DNA of 64,000 nt from Acinetobacter sichuanensis. GTDB lineage: Bacteria; Pseudomonadota; Gammaproteobacteria; Pseudomonadales; Moraxellaceae. Position numbers and translations under genes: made by a program. Numbering within the stretch: the first letter of the stretch is position 1; each line of letters opens with the position of its first letter. Positions 9,336 through 17,511 of the stretch are shown here, piece after piece. The stretch lies in NCBI RefSeq assembly GCF_003024515.2, contig NZ_PYIX02000019.1, positions 16,910 through 80,909 on the forward strand, given 5' to 3'. Below the pieces are notes generated by a model that ran no database searches, was not told the origin of the DNA, and saw only the letters and a program-made list of their open reading frames with translations.

Positions 9336-9391
9336 CATAAAATTATAAAAATAATTATATATCAATTAGTTAGTTTAAAAAATATGCTTTA

Positions 9392-9417
9392 AATGTCAAA
9401 AAAAATAGTTTGACATT
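9392..9417. promoter_or_regulatory. Palindromic operator over the helicase-gene promoter
   Basis: Perfect inverted repeat with 9-bp arms AATGTCAAA and TTTGACATT separated by 8 bases. The arms contain the TGTC core of the upstream repeats, and the right arm contains the -35 element TTGACA, so a protein bound to the repeats could also repress this promoter. Autoregulation by the helicase-like protein or another initiator is an inference. Confidence 0.55.
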
Positions 9418-9438
9418 AATCTATTCATTTAGTAGAGT
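9410..9438 (+). promoter_or_regulatory. Sigma-70-type promoter for the helicase-like gene
   Basis: -35 TTGACA at 9410-9415, 17-base spacer, -10 TAGAGT (4 of 6) at 9433-9438. A start site near 9445 would give a leader of about 65 bases. Confidence 0.5.
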
Positions 9439-9448
9439 TCTTTATCAT

Positions 9449-9499
9449 ATGAAAAAGCGTAATGATATTGCTTTAGATGAAAATAGAAGACCTAGTTAG
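9449..9499 (+). CDS. Possible 16-codon leader ORF
   Basis: ATG to TAG reading MKKRNDIALDENRRPS just ahead of the helicase-like gene. It would start a few bases after the predicted transcription start, so it would be leaderless. Basic and hydrophilic composition; no ribosome site and no known family. Could be chance. Confidence 0.2.
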   Translation: MKKRNDIALDENRRPS

Positions 9500-9511
9500 G
9501 TATATGGATAA

Positions 9512-11416
9512 ATGGATTACCAAAGTTTAATTATTGACAATACAGTAAGTATTCAGGAATGTATTTCAGAAAATACAATAACAATACATGCTGGTGATTC
9601 ATCTAAGCGTTTATCAGATTTAATCCATGACTTTCCTGATAATTGTTATATCAATAAACAAATAACAGGATGTGGTGGTACAACTTTAGTATTGAGAAAT
9701 AATGTAGATTATGTTGTTTTAGTACCTTATGTAAATTTATTAAAATCTAAAGTTGCTGATAATGAACATATTAATACAATAAATTTAATTAAACGTGGTG
9801 GGAAATGGGTTGATAATGATGATGAAATTACTGCTCAATTAACTGATCGCTCAAAACCAAGAAAAATAATATGTACTTTTGATTCACTACCTGCATTAAT
9901 GAAAATTAAAGGATTTATTCCAAAAGAATTTAAGTTATTGGTTGATGAATCACATACATTAGTCAATTTAGGTTCATTTAAAGCTCCAAAATGCGAATAT
10001 ATTTTACAAAATTACTCTAAATTTCAAGCTTTTGTATTTTTAACCGCGACGCCAACAAAAAGAGAATATTTTCCTGACATGATTAGTCACTTACCTTTGT
10101 GTACGATTGAATGGGAAAACGTTAGAGTTGTAAAATTTAATTTACAAAGATTAGAAAAAGGAATAAGTATTAACAATGCCCTCTTTAACTTATGTTTAAG
10201 TTATTTATTGGGTCGTGAAGAAGGTAATGCACATATATTTTATAACTCCGTAAATGAAATCACAAAAGTTATGGAGTGGTTAAGTAAAATAGTGGGTACA
10301 GATGGAAAAGCTGTCTTTAATCGTGATGATATTCGTCTAATTTGCTCTAAATCTGCTAAAAATGAAAGTAAATTAGACACAAAATTAGGTGCATGGGGCT
10401 TAGTTGATGATGTTGTAGAAAAGCCTGTAGGAAAGTTGAATTTTTATACAAGTACAATGTTTGAAGGATCTGACATTTTTGATAGCAAAGGTAAAACATA
10501 TATTATTATTAATGGTTTACGAGATTATACAAAAGTTGATTTTCACGTTTTAATTCCTCAAATTTGTGGGCGTATCCGTGATACACAATATAGTGAATAT
10601 GTAAATATTTTACTCAGTAATGTACCTGAAGTTGCAAGCTGTACAAAAGATGAATGGCAATCGACAGTATTAACTAAAATTAAAGGCTCAAATGATTTAT
10701 TAGAAGCATTGAACAGCCCAGTAAATAAAGATAAACCTGCTGTAGTAAAAGCTTTATTAGATAGTATTGGTAAAGATCCATACATATTTTTAAATGATGA
10801 TACTAAACAATTTTATGTATCAGATGTTGCATTAAAGTCAGAGCTACAATCTTATGAAGCCATGGAAGCAACCTATGTTGTACGTGATGTTGAAGGTGTC
10901 GATCATAATGTTTCAGGATATTCAGCATCATTTCGTGAATTATTAAATGATGAGTCAAAGCAAGTTCAATTTACTAGCCCGATTTCAGGAATGTCTAAAT
11001 TACTCAGTGGCTATCAAAGCTTTAGTGAAACTATGCAAGAATATGTAGAAGCTAGAGAAAAACCAGATGAGCAAATTTATACATTAATAGATGCAAGAAA
11101 TATGATTTTTAATAAATACTATATTTCTTTGGGTGCAGAAAAAATAAAAGCCTTACGCTTTAGAAGTAAAGATATTTCTGAGCTTTATGAAGCTGAATTT
11201 GCAACTTCTGATAATAAACGTACGATTCAGGCAAGGTTAGCACTAAGAAATGGTGAGTTTATTTCAAATGTAGATGCTAAAGAAAAGCTCAGAACGATTT
11301 ATGAAGCCTTGGAAATTAATAAAGCAGCAAAAGCAAAAGATTTATTTGATTGGTATGATTTAAAACCAACCAAAGTTAAAGGTGTGAATGGCTTAATTGT
11401 GACTAAAATTAAATAA
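9512..11416 (+). CDS. SF2 DEAD/DEAH-type helicase-like protein, candidate replication protein
   Basis: 634 aa. SF2 motifs in order: motif I ITGCGGTT (51-58), in which the usual P-loop lysine is Gly and a lysine sits five residues earlier (NKQITG); motif II DESH (145-148); motif III FLTATPT (176-182); a motif V-like STMFEGSDI (314-322); and motif VI QICGRIRD (350-357). Residues beyond ~400 match no domain I recognise. The lysine-less GxGGTT loop occurs in a helicase group on mobile elements and phages. The gene follows the iteron/DnaA-box region, has a promoter overlapped by a palindrome, and precedes parAB, which suggests a role in replication of this replicon; a defence or conjugation helicase is the alternative. 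The ribosome site is weak (AGG, 11 bases upstream). Confidence 0.8.
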   Translation: MDYQSLIIDNTVSIQECISENTITIHAGDSSKRLSDLIHDFPDNCYINKQITGCGGTTLVLRNNVDYVVLVPYVNLLKSKVADNEHINTINLIKRGGKWVDNDDEITAQLTDRSKPRKIICTFDSLPALMKIKGFIPKEFKLLVDESHTLVNLGSFKAPKCEYILQNYSKFQAFVFLTATPTKREYFPDMISHLPLCTIEWENVRVVKFNLQRLEKGISINNALFNLCLSYLLGREEGNAHIFYNSVNEITKVMEWLSKIVGTDGKAVFNRDDIRLICSKSAKNESKLDTKLGAWGLVDDVVEKPVGKLNFYTSTMFEGSDIFDSKGKTYIIINGLRDYTKVDFHVLIPQICGRIRDTQYSEYVNILLSNVPEVASCTKDEWQSTVLTKIKGSNDLLEALNSPVNKDKPAVVKALLDSIGKDPYIFLNDDTKQFYVSDVALKSELQSYEAMEATYVVRDVEGVDHNVSGYSASFRELLNDESKQVQFTSPISGMSKLLSGYQSFSETMQEYVEAREKPDEQIYTLIDARNMIFNKYYISLGAEKIKALRFRSKDISELYEAEFATSDNKRTIQARLALRNGEFISNVDAKEKLRTIYEALEINKAAKAKDLFDWYDLKPTKVKGVNGLIVTKIK

Positions 11417-11611
11417 GAAAGTAAATCGTTAGCTTAGAAAGCGTTTTTCAATAAATTTAAAAAGCTAACATTTTATTGTTATTGAAAAGTTCGGTTTGAA
11501 TAAACTTGATACTTAGTTAGCTATTGAATCATTTTATATTCATGAAAAAATCTTTCATACAATTTATCGCGAAGGAGATTTCATTTATTAGTGAATTTAA
11601 TTGGCAGAATG

Positions 11612-11642
11612 GTTTATTTCTTTTTTAGAGTAAGAAATAAAC
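11612..11642. repeat. 11-bp perfect inverted repeat
   Basis: GTTTATTTCTT and AAGAAATAAAC around a 9-base loop. No T-tract follows, so a terminator is unlikely on the plus strand; a structural or protein-binding role in the partition region is possible. Confidence 0.45.
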
Positions 11643-11690
11643 TCTGTTAAATAGCAAATTGAAATTCAGAAAATTTATGATAATAAAAGC

Positions 11691-11707
11691 TGTAGCAAGT
11701 TGCTACA
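11691..11707. promoter_or_regulatory. parS-like site 1
   Basis: TGTAGCAAGTTGCTACA, a perfect 17-base palindrome about a central G. Identical to site 2 and matching site 3 except for the central base. Candidate ParB-binding centromere site. Confidence 0.7.
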
Positions 11708-11837
11708 AGTGTATTATGATTGATGAGCGTAAAATTCAGCTTAAAAATATTTAATCAATTTTATGCTTCATACCGAGATTTTATCATTTAAATGTATAGC
11801 CATTTTACAGCATGGCACGACTTTAATATGAATTAAG

Positions 11838-11854
11838 TGTAGCAAGTTGCTACA
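11838..11854. promoter_or_regulatory. parS-like site 2
   Basis: TGTAGCAAGTTGCTACA, identical to site 1 and 147 bp from it, ending 38 bases before the parA start and therefore in the parAB promoter zone. It could serve both partition and autoregulation. Confidence 0.7.
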
Positions 11855-11892
11855 AACTTGACTATATTACAATAACTCAAATGAGGTTTATT

Positions 11893-12678
11893 ATGATTGG
11901 TATATCAACTAAAGTCATTGCTGTGGCAAACCATAAAGGCGGTTGTGGAAAAACTACAACAGTAGTTCATCTTGCAGCCGAATTAGCAGATTTAGGAAAT
12001 AAGGTATTAGTGATTGACTTAGACCCGCAAGCCAATGCGAGTTTACACATAGGATTACGTCATCCTAGTGAAGTAGAAACAACGTCTGCTGAACTTTTGG
12101 TTGGAGACTTAAGCTTACTATCAGATGCTTTAGAAGAAGAAACAAACTTTAAAAATGTTTCACTTATTTATGGTTCACTTAACTTAGGTAAAACAGAAGA
12201 TCAACTCAAAGATGATGCTGCAAGACCATCAGAGGAACTTTCTAGTAAGTTAGAACTACTTAAAGGTTTATATGACTATATTTTGATAGATTGCCCACCA
12301 AGTTTAAAATTATTAACGAGTAATGCTTTAGCTGCATCTACACATGTCATTATACCAATTGAATCAGGATCTCAATATGGTTTATATGGTGTTACTGACC
12401 TAATTAATCATTTAAGTAAAATTCGCAGAATAAATCCTGAGTTAAAGTTGTTAGGTGCATTACTCATTAAACATGATGAACGCCAGAACGTCTGTAAATT
12501 GATTCGAGATGAAGCTTCTACTCAAGTGGGTGAATTGCTCAATACCACTATTCCAATGAGTACTAAAGTGAATCAAGCAGCTATTTTGCAGCAATCACTT
12601 CTTGTCTTGGATAAAAATACTAAAGTTAGAAAATCTTTTCAGCAACTTGCTAAAGAAATTGTAAGTCGTGTGAAATAA
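11893..12678 (+). CDS. parA: ParA-family partition ATPase
   Basis: 261 aa from the ATG with GAGG at a suitable gap; the frame also opens four codons earlier, but that ATG overlaps the ribosome site. ParA/MinD ATPase with deviant Walker A KGGCGKTTT (15-23), DLDPQANA Walker A' segment and DCPPSLK Walker B-like segment. There is no N-terminal helix-turn-helix, so it is of the short (type Ib / Soj-like) class that does not itself bind the operator. With ATP it binds nucleoid DNA non-specifically and, stimulated by ParB, moves plasmid copies to daughter cells. Forms an operon with parB 16 bp downstream. Confidence 0.93.
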   Translation: MIGISTKVIAVANHKGGCGKTTTVVHLAAELADLGNKVLVIDLDPQANASLHIGLRHPSEVETTSAELLVGDLSLLSDALEEETNFKNVSLIYGSLNLGKTEDQLKDDAARPSEELSSKLELLKGLYDYILIDCPPSLKLLTSNALAASTHVIIPIESGSQYGLYGVTDLINHLSKIRRINPELKLLGALLIKHDERQNVCKLIRDEASTQVGELLNTTIPMSTKVNQAAILQQSLLVLDKNTKVRKSFQQLAKEIVSRVK

Positions 12679-12694
12679 GACTTTTGAGGATATT

Positions 12695-13606
12695 ATGGTC
12701 AGTACTAAAGAACTTTTAGCGCAACGTTTGCAACAAAATACACAAAAGCATCAACTTGCACAAAAAGAACATGTTAATGATGTCAAAGAGTTACGTCGCA
12801 ATGTTCAAATTAATGATATACAACCCAGCCCAAATCAACCCCGTAAAGTCTTTAATCAGAATGATATTGAAGAATTAGCTGCATCAATTGAAGAGATCGG
12901 TTTATTACAGCCTATAGCAGTGCGCAGACTACACGATAAATATGAGCTGATTGCGGGTGAGCGTAGATTAAGAGCACATCAATTTTTAAATAAAAATATC
13001 ATTGAAGTTATTGTGATTGATGCTTCAGATGAAGATGTTGCCTTATTAACATTAGCTGAAAATTTAAAACGTGAAGATCTAACAGATTATGAAATTTATG
13101 TTGGACTAAATGGTTTAGATGAAAAGTTAAAAAAGAATAAGCAAAAGTTAGCTAAATCTTTAGGTATGAATCGTGAAGATATGTATAAATATCTTTCGTT
13201 TGAAAAATTACCTAAAGAACTTATTGATGATTTAGAACAACAGCCAGCATTACTTGCGCGAACTGCTGCAACAGCAGTCAAAAAGTTTTTATCAGATTAT
13301 GTAGAGCATGATTTTGCTAAGGCTGCTTTATTGGAAGCATGGCAAAAACTACTGAATAAAGAAGTTGAACAAACGAAACTTGCGTTATTTGCAGAGAAAA
13401 TTTTAAAGTCAAAGCAGACCAAGCAACCCATAAAAACCTCGATTGTACATAAAATTGAATATGATGGAAAAGTTGCAGGTAATATTAAATTTGATCACAG
13501 TACTTTAAAAGTATCTCTAAAAATGAATGAGCTTGATGAAAAAAGTTTGTCAGATTTAGAGCAATTTTTAAAAAACTTGCTGATAAAGAATAAAAAATCA
13601 GTGTAG
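12695..13606 (+). CDS. parB: ParB-family centromere-binding CTPase
   Basis: 303 aa, good ribosome site (TTGAGGATATT before ATG). ParB/Spo0J signatures: QPRKVF (48-53), the GERRLRAH box (88-95), ENLKREDLT (122-130), a helix-turn-helix near 146-173 (KLAKSLGMNREDMYKYLSF), and a basic C-terminal region likely for dimerisation. It should bind the TGTAGCAANTTGCTACA palindromes flanking the operon and spread by CTP-dependent clamping. The stop codon lies inside the third palindrome, so site 3 is embedded in the gene end. These palindromes differ from the chromosomal parS consensus TGTTTCACGTGAAACA, which favours a plasmid-type system. Confidence 0.93.
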   Translation: MVSTKELLAQRLQQNTQKHQLAQKEHVNDVKELRRNVQINDIQPSPNQPRKVFNQNDIEELAASIEEIGLLQPIAVRRLHDKYELIAGERRLRAHQFLNKNIIEVIVIDASDEDVALLTLAENLKREDLTDYEIYVGLNGLDEKLKKNKQKLAKSLGMNREDMYKYLSFEKLPKELIDDLEQQPALLARTAATAVKKFLSDYVEHDFAKAALLEAWQKLLNKEVEQTKLALFAEKILKSKQTKQPIKTSIVHKIEYDGKVAGNIKFDHSTLKVSLKMNELDEKSLSDLEQFLKNLLIKNKKSV

Positions 13607-13620
13607 CAATTTGCTACACT
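13600..13620. promoter_or_regulatory. parS-like site 3, possibly also the parAB terminator
   Basis: Core TGTAGCAATTTGCTACA (13602-13618) within 10-bp arms around a central T, overlapping the parB stop and followed by CTTTTTA-type T-rich DNA. As RNA it would form a strong stem with a T-tract, so it may terminate parAB as well as bind ParB. Confidence 0.65.
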
Positions 13621-13665
13621 TTTTAAAATGAACAAACAAAAAATTAAATGTAAGCGTAGTGTTAT

Positions 13666-14559
13666 TTATAAAGTACTAAAAATATTTTTTAAAATTGAAC
13701 AAAACCATTTACGAGCTTCTACATCATCTCTATGGTTATACCAGTTTACACTGACATTAAAAGGTCGAACTTCAAAAGGAAGCTGAAAAATATTTACATC
13801 AGTATTGCTTTGATATACGGCAGCAGCGCGTGAAGGTAAGGTAACTAAAAGATCAGAGTTCTTAACAATATTTTCTAATACACTAAAATGTGGAACTTCT
13901 AACATAATTTTTCTACTATAACCTAGCTCTTTAATTCTTTGATCAATTTCAATATGACCCGTAGATGATTTAATTGAAATATGCCTTTCATAAAGGTATT
14001 GGGTTAAGTTAAGCGCTGTTTGAATACGAGGATGGTTTTTATTGGCAATACAAACATAATGCTCTTCAAATAAATTACGAGACTCAATTTGCGGCATAAT
14101 GGTGTAGCTGCTATTAAATACAGCAACATCTATAAAACCTTCTATTAGCCATTCTTCGACTTTATCTGAATGGATTTCTTCAATTTCTAATTTTATGTTT
14201 GGTGCATGTTGAACAAGATATTGCATTAAAGATGGTAATAAACAGATTTCACCTAGATCAGAAACACCTAAACGGAAAGTTTTATTTGATGTGAATGGGT
14301 CAAAGTTTTTTGCTGAATCAATTGCAAGATCGATTTTGACAATTGACTCATAAAAAGTAGGATAAAGATTTTCAGCCAGCTTCGTGGGTTTAACACCAAA
14401 TTTATCACGTATAAAAAGAGGATCATTTAAAGTTTTACGTAAACGATTTAAATTATAGGTCACAGAAGGTTGGCTGAGGTTTAAACGTTCGGCTGCATGG
14501 CTAATATTTTTAGTTTGATAAATAATGATAAAGACTTTAATTAAACTCAGATCAATCAA
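13666..14559 (-). CDS. LysR-type regulator of the adjacent aromatic-acid genes
   Basis: Proposed 297 aa from a TTG start preceded by AGGGA (6-base gap). The frame stays open to an ATG at 14625, but that stretch contains an intrinsic terminator, so the longer form is unlikely. N-terminal LysR helix-turn-helix (FIIIYQTKNISHAAERLNLSQPSVTYNLNRLR) and a C-terminal effector domain of normal length. Order and strand (monooxygenase, transporter, regulator) suggest it controls those genes, in the manner of NahR or SalR, which respond to salicylate; the inducer is inferred. Its stop lies about 45 bp from parS site 3, convergent with parB. Confidence 0.85.
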   Translation of the reverse strand: MIDLSLIKVFIIIYQTKNISHAAERLNLSQPSVTYNLNRLRKTLNDPLFIRDKFGVKPTKLAENLYPTFYESIVKIDLAIDSAKNFDPFTSNKTFRLGVSDLGEICLLPSLMQYLVQHAPNIKLEIEEIHSDKVEEWLIEGFIDVAVFNSSYTIMPQIESRNLFEEHYVCIANKNHPRIQTALNLTQYLYERHISIKSSTGHIEIDQRIKELGYSRKIMLEVPHFSVLENIVKNSDLLVTLPSRAAAVYQSNTDVNIFQLPFEVRPFNVSVNWYNHRDDVEARKWFCSILKNIFSTL

Positions 14560-14586
14560 TTTTGTATCCCTATAAACTTTGACATT

Positions 14587-14610
14587 AAAAAAGAGGGCTA
14601 TTGCCCTCTT
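14587..14610 (-). terminator. Intrinsic terminator after the MFS transporter gene
   Basis: Perfect 8-bp stem AAGAGGGC / GCCCTCTT with a 4-base loop, followed on the minus strand by a run of T. It lies just past the transporter stop and before the proposed LysR TTG start, separating the two transcripts. Confidence 0.85.
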
Positions 14611-14621
14611 GTCACATACTG

Positions 14622-15983
14622 TCAATAAGCAATTTTACTATCAATGCATGTTTCCTTTGCAATTCGTTTATTACGCAGATAAATTGCAGTAACACTAAAT
14701 ACCGCAATCATACATGGGATTGCCAAAGCAATAAAATTATATTGTACGGGAAGGTTTAGACTCAGTAGCCAACCACATAAAATTGGACCTAAAATCGCGC
14801 CTAAACGTCCTACGCCTAATGCCATTCCTAAACCAGTAGCACGAATATTAGGAGCATAATATTGCGACATATAAGCAAGTAATAAAATTTGTCCGCCAAT
14901 CGATGCTGCTCCTGCAATGGCAACACAGAGATATAAAAGCATTGTAGGCAAACTATAACTTAATAAAAATAAAGAAATGGCTCCACTTACAAATAAGATC
15001 AGCAATACTTTGGGTAGACTGAATTTATCAGCAAAAAAACCACCAAAGATAGCACCTAACATACCACCAATATTGAGTGCAAATAAAAAGACGAGACTTG
15101 TTGATAAATCATAGCCAGCTTCAATCATTAATTTAGGCAACCAATTTCCTAAAGCGTAAACTAAAACAAGAGCCATAAACACACTTGCCCAAAACAATAG
15201 TGTTGTGATTCCTCGACTTTCAGAAAACAGGTCTTTTAATGGTGACTGTGATGATTGTTGATTTTCTTGATGTAAATGTACTCTTGTATCAAGATTAGTT
15301 TGAATATTAGGATCAATTTGCTTTAAAATTTTTAATGCTTGCTCATTTTTTTGTTGACGTACTAAATAGTCAATTGACTCAGGTAGAAGTTTCCAAATGA
15401 TAGGCAAAAGAATCAAAGGTAATCCACCTAAAAGGAACATGATTTTCCAACCATAGACAGGAACAAGCCACATTCCTAATAAAGCAGAGCACATTCCTCC
15501 TACTGCATAACCACTGAACATAAGTGAAACTAGTGTAGATCTGAGTCTTTTTGGCGCATATTCAGTCATCAGCGTAATTACGTTTGGCATAACACCACCT
15601 AAACCTAATCCTGCGAGAAAACGATAAAATCCAAATTCATTTGGTGATGAAGAAAAGCCACATAACACCGTACAACCACTAAAAATAATAATACATACTG
15701 CAATTAATTTTTTACGACTGAAGCCATACTTCTCTAATTTATCGCTTAAACTTCCAAAAATAATGGCACCAAACATCATGCCAAAAAGTGCTAAACTTCC
15801 TAAAAATCCAGCAGTCATGGGGTCAATTTGCCACTCGTGCATAAGCTTAGGTAGAGCAACACCATAAATGACCAAGTCATAACCATCAAAGATAATAATA
15901 AGCGCGCTGAGTAAAATTACACGCCAATGAATACCTTTAAGTTTAGCATGATCAATAATTTCGTTTGCATTTAATGTATTCAT
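14622..15983 (-). CDS. MFS aromatic-acid:H+ symporter (AAHS family, BenK/PcaK-like)
   Basis: 453 aa with 12 predicted membrane segments. The N terminus has the AAHS signature around TM1, LIIIFDGYDLVIYGVALPKLM with the DGYD acidic motif, and the loop 2-3 motif GSLSDKLEKYGFSRKK typical of MFS transporters; a long loop separates TM6 and TM7. Family members import benzoate, 4-hydroxybenzoate, protocatechuate or related acids with protons. It follows the FAD monooxygenase gene by 59 bp on the same strand with an AGGGA ribosome site, so it probably imports the monooxygenase substrate, such as salicylate or a hydroxybenzoate. Confidence 0.88.
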   Translation of the reverse strand: MNTLNANEIIDHAKLKGIHWRVILLSALIIIFDGYDLVIYGVALPKLMHEWQIDPMTAGFLGSLALFGMMFGAIIFGSLSDKLEKYGFSRKKLIAVCIIIFSGCTVLCGFSSSPNEFGFYRFLAGLGLGGVMPNVITLMTEYAPKRLRSTLVSLMFSGYAVGGMCSALLGMWLVPVYGWKIMFLLGGLPLILLPIIWKLLPESIDYLVRQQKNEQALKILKQIDPNIQTNLDTRVHLHQENQQSSQSPLKDLFSESRGITTLLFWASVFMALVLVYALGNWLPKLMIEAGYDLSTSLVFLFALNIGGMLGAIFGGFFADKFSLPKVLLILFVSGAISLFLLSYSLPTMLLYLCVAIAGAASIGGQILLLAYMSQYYAPNIRATGLGMALGVGRLGAILGPILCGWLLSLNLPVQYNFIALAIPCMIAVFSVTAIYLRNKRIAKETCIDSKIAY

Positions 15984-16042
15984 AAAGACATCCCTAGTCG
16001 ATGAAACATAAAATTAAAAATAAAAAAGCTGAAAGATTAATC

Positions 16043-17329
16043 TCAGCAGCTTTCCAGTTCAGTTTTAAGGACAGCATTTAATTGTGTTTTAGCATTTAAA
16101 ACATCCTGTTCTAAATCATGTTGCCATAACCAATCAAAGCGATGTATTAAGTGTTCACCTACTGCGGTAAAATTAGCAAATTGTGGTGCATATAATTCAT
16201 AAATTTCTCCAGATTCACGAGAAGTATTTTGAGTTTTTATTGCTCTTTCCTTTCTTATTTCTTCATAAATGCTAGAAATGTCAGAAAGATGTTCAATACT
16301 GACTCCTGATACACTAAATAATTGCGCTAAAATCAAAGCATCCTCTAAACCTTGTCCTGCACCTGCGCCTTGATGAGGAAGCATGGCATGGGCAGCATCA
16401 CCAATCAAAATGACATTTTTATAAATATTTTGATAAGTTTCTAAAGGCTCTATTTCATGTAATGCCCAAATCGTTGGATGATCAATTAAATTGAGTAATG
16501 CTTGGGTTCCTTGCCCCCAATCATGAAAATCTTTGAGCATGCTTGACTGATCTGTTGGCATAGTCCATGGCGTATGATCAGGGAGTGTAGTCTGATTGCG
16601 GTCGGACTTAAAGGCTACAATATTAATTTCTTCGCCTTGACGAATCGGGAAAGTCAAAATGTGTTTATCATGACCTAATAGCATTTGTGGTACATCAGCT
16701 AATTCTGGATCATGACCTAAACGAGAAATTTCCTGTTTATAGTCAGCATATTTAACAATACCACGATATGCCCACGTTCCTGAAAATCTAGGTTTAACTT
16801 GTTCTAAACCCTGTGACTCAAGTACATGTTGGCGTACTACAGAATGAATACCATCACTACCAATAACATAGTCACATTCAAATATGTCACCCTCTTCAAA
16901 AAAGATTTTTGCACTTTCTTCAGTTGCTACAACCTGTTTTACACGTTTATTAAAATGTACATGTTTTTGATCAACTAAAGGAATGAGTGCATCTAAAAAA
17001 TCAGCACGATGTACAGAAGACTGTCCGATCTCTGGTGCTAGTGAGGCAGAAAGATATTCATCTGTATAGCCATTACGCCATTGAAACCAAATATCTTGAT
17101 AAGGTGCTTTGACTTGATCTGCGATACTTTCATATTCTTGACCTAAGCCAAGTAAATGAATCGCTTTAACGGCATTTGCTCCAAATGAAATACCTGCACC
17201 AATTTCTGAGAATTGTGGTGCAGACTCAAACAAATATACATCTAAATTTTTGTTTTTAACTAAATTTGTTACAAGTGCTAAGCCTGCGATGCCTCCACCA
17301 ATAATAGCAATTTTGATTTTTCGATCCAT
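16043..17329 (-). CDS. FAD-dependent monooxygenase, salicylate/3-hydroxybenzoate hydroxylase type
   Basis: 428 aa, the size of salicylate 1-hydroxylase and 3-hydroxybenzoate 6-hydroxylase. Group A flavin monooxygenase motifs: N-terminal GGGIAGLA Rossmann loop (11-18), the YVIGSDGIHS (DG) motif, and the GDAAHAMLPHQGAGAGQGLEDA FAD-ribityl motif. Such enzymes use NAD(P)H and O2 to hydroxylate, and for salicylate also decarboxylate, an aromatic acid. Neighbouring AAHS transporter and LysR gene support an aromatic acid substrate. A. baylyi has a salicylate cluster of similar content, so SalA-like is plausible, but no ring-cleavage gene follows here. Divergent from the lva cluster. Confidence 0.85.
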   Translation of the reverse strand: MDRKIKIAIIGGGIAGLALVTNLVKNKNLDVYLFESAPQFSEIGAGISFGANAVKAIHLLGLGQEYESIADQVKAPYQDIWFQWRNGYTDEYLSASLAPEIGQSSVHRADFLDALIPLVDQKHVHFNKRVKQVVATEESAKIFFEEGDIFECDYVIGSDGIHSVVRQHVLESQGLEQVKPRFSGTWAYRGIVKYADYKQEISRLGHDPELADVPQMLLGHDKHILTFPIRQGEEINIVAFKSDRNQTTLPDHTPWTMPTDQSSMLKDFHDWGQGTQALLNLIDHPTIWALHEIEPLETYQNIYKNVILIGDAAHAMLPHQGAGAGQGLEDALILAQLFSVSGVSIEHLSDISSIYEEIRKERAIKTQNTSRESGEIYELYAPQFANFTAVGEHLIHRFDWLWQHDLEQDVLNAKTQLNAVLKTELESC

Positions 17330-17511
17330 GATTTAATTCCGAGTGAATAACTATGAAATCTATCATTAATGATTTTTTTTGATAAATCCAATTTATATTT
17401 TTTTGAATAAACTATTTAAAAAGTTGATAGATTATTAAATTAATAAATGCATGAAACAATAAATAGCTGAGTTCAAATTTTAGACTTAATGATTATAATT
17501 GAAATCATATT

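Larger units (their letters stand above)
8777..9511. other. Candidate replication origin region
   Basis: 735 bases, extremely A+T-rich, without a convincing gene apart from a possible 16-codon ORF. It contains two exact DnaA boxes in opposite orientations (8937-8945 and 9140-9148), each preceded by the same 14-mer TTTTTAAATTTAAA (8921-8934 and 9106-9119); four dispersed TGTCTAAT-type repeats; an imperfect inverted repeat flanking the second DnaA box (9120-9136 against 9175-9192); and a 9-bp-arm palindrome over the helicase promoter. DnaA boxes plus repeats plus A+T-rich 14-mers next to a replication-type gene and parAB is the usual make-up of an iteron plasmid origin. Inference; no canonical Rep gene is present. 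Confidence 0.6.
11417..11892. other. Hairpin-rich region upstream of parA (candidate centromere region)
   Basis: 476 bases without a gene, holding two parS-like palindromes (11691-11707 and 11838-11854), two interleaved perfect inverted repeats after the helicase gene (GTTAGCTT 11428-11435 with 11462-11469; TTTTCAATAA 11445-11454 with 11479-11488), and an 11-bp-arm hairpin at 11612-11642. The first pair may terminate the helicase transcript; the rest probably belongs to partition and parAB control. Confidence 0.55.

Noticed and set aside
8777..9511. Chromosomal oriC
   Set aside because: Only two DnaA boxes, no dnaA, dnaN or gidAB genes, and the parS-like sites differ from the chromosomal consensus.
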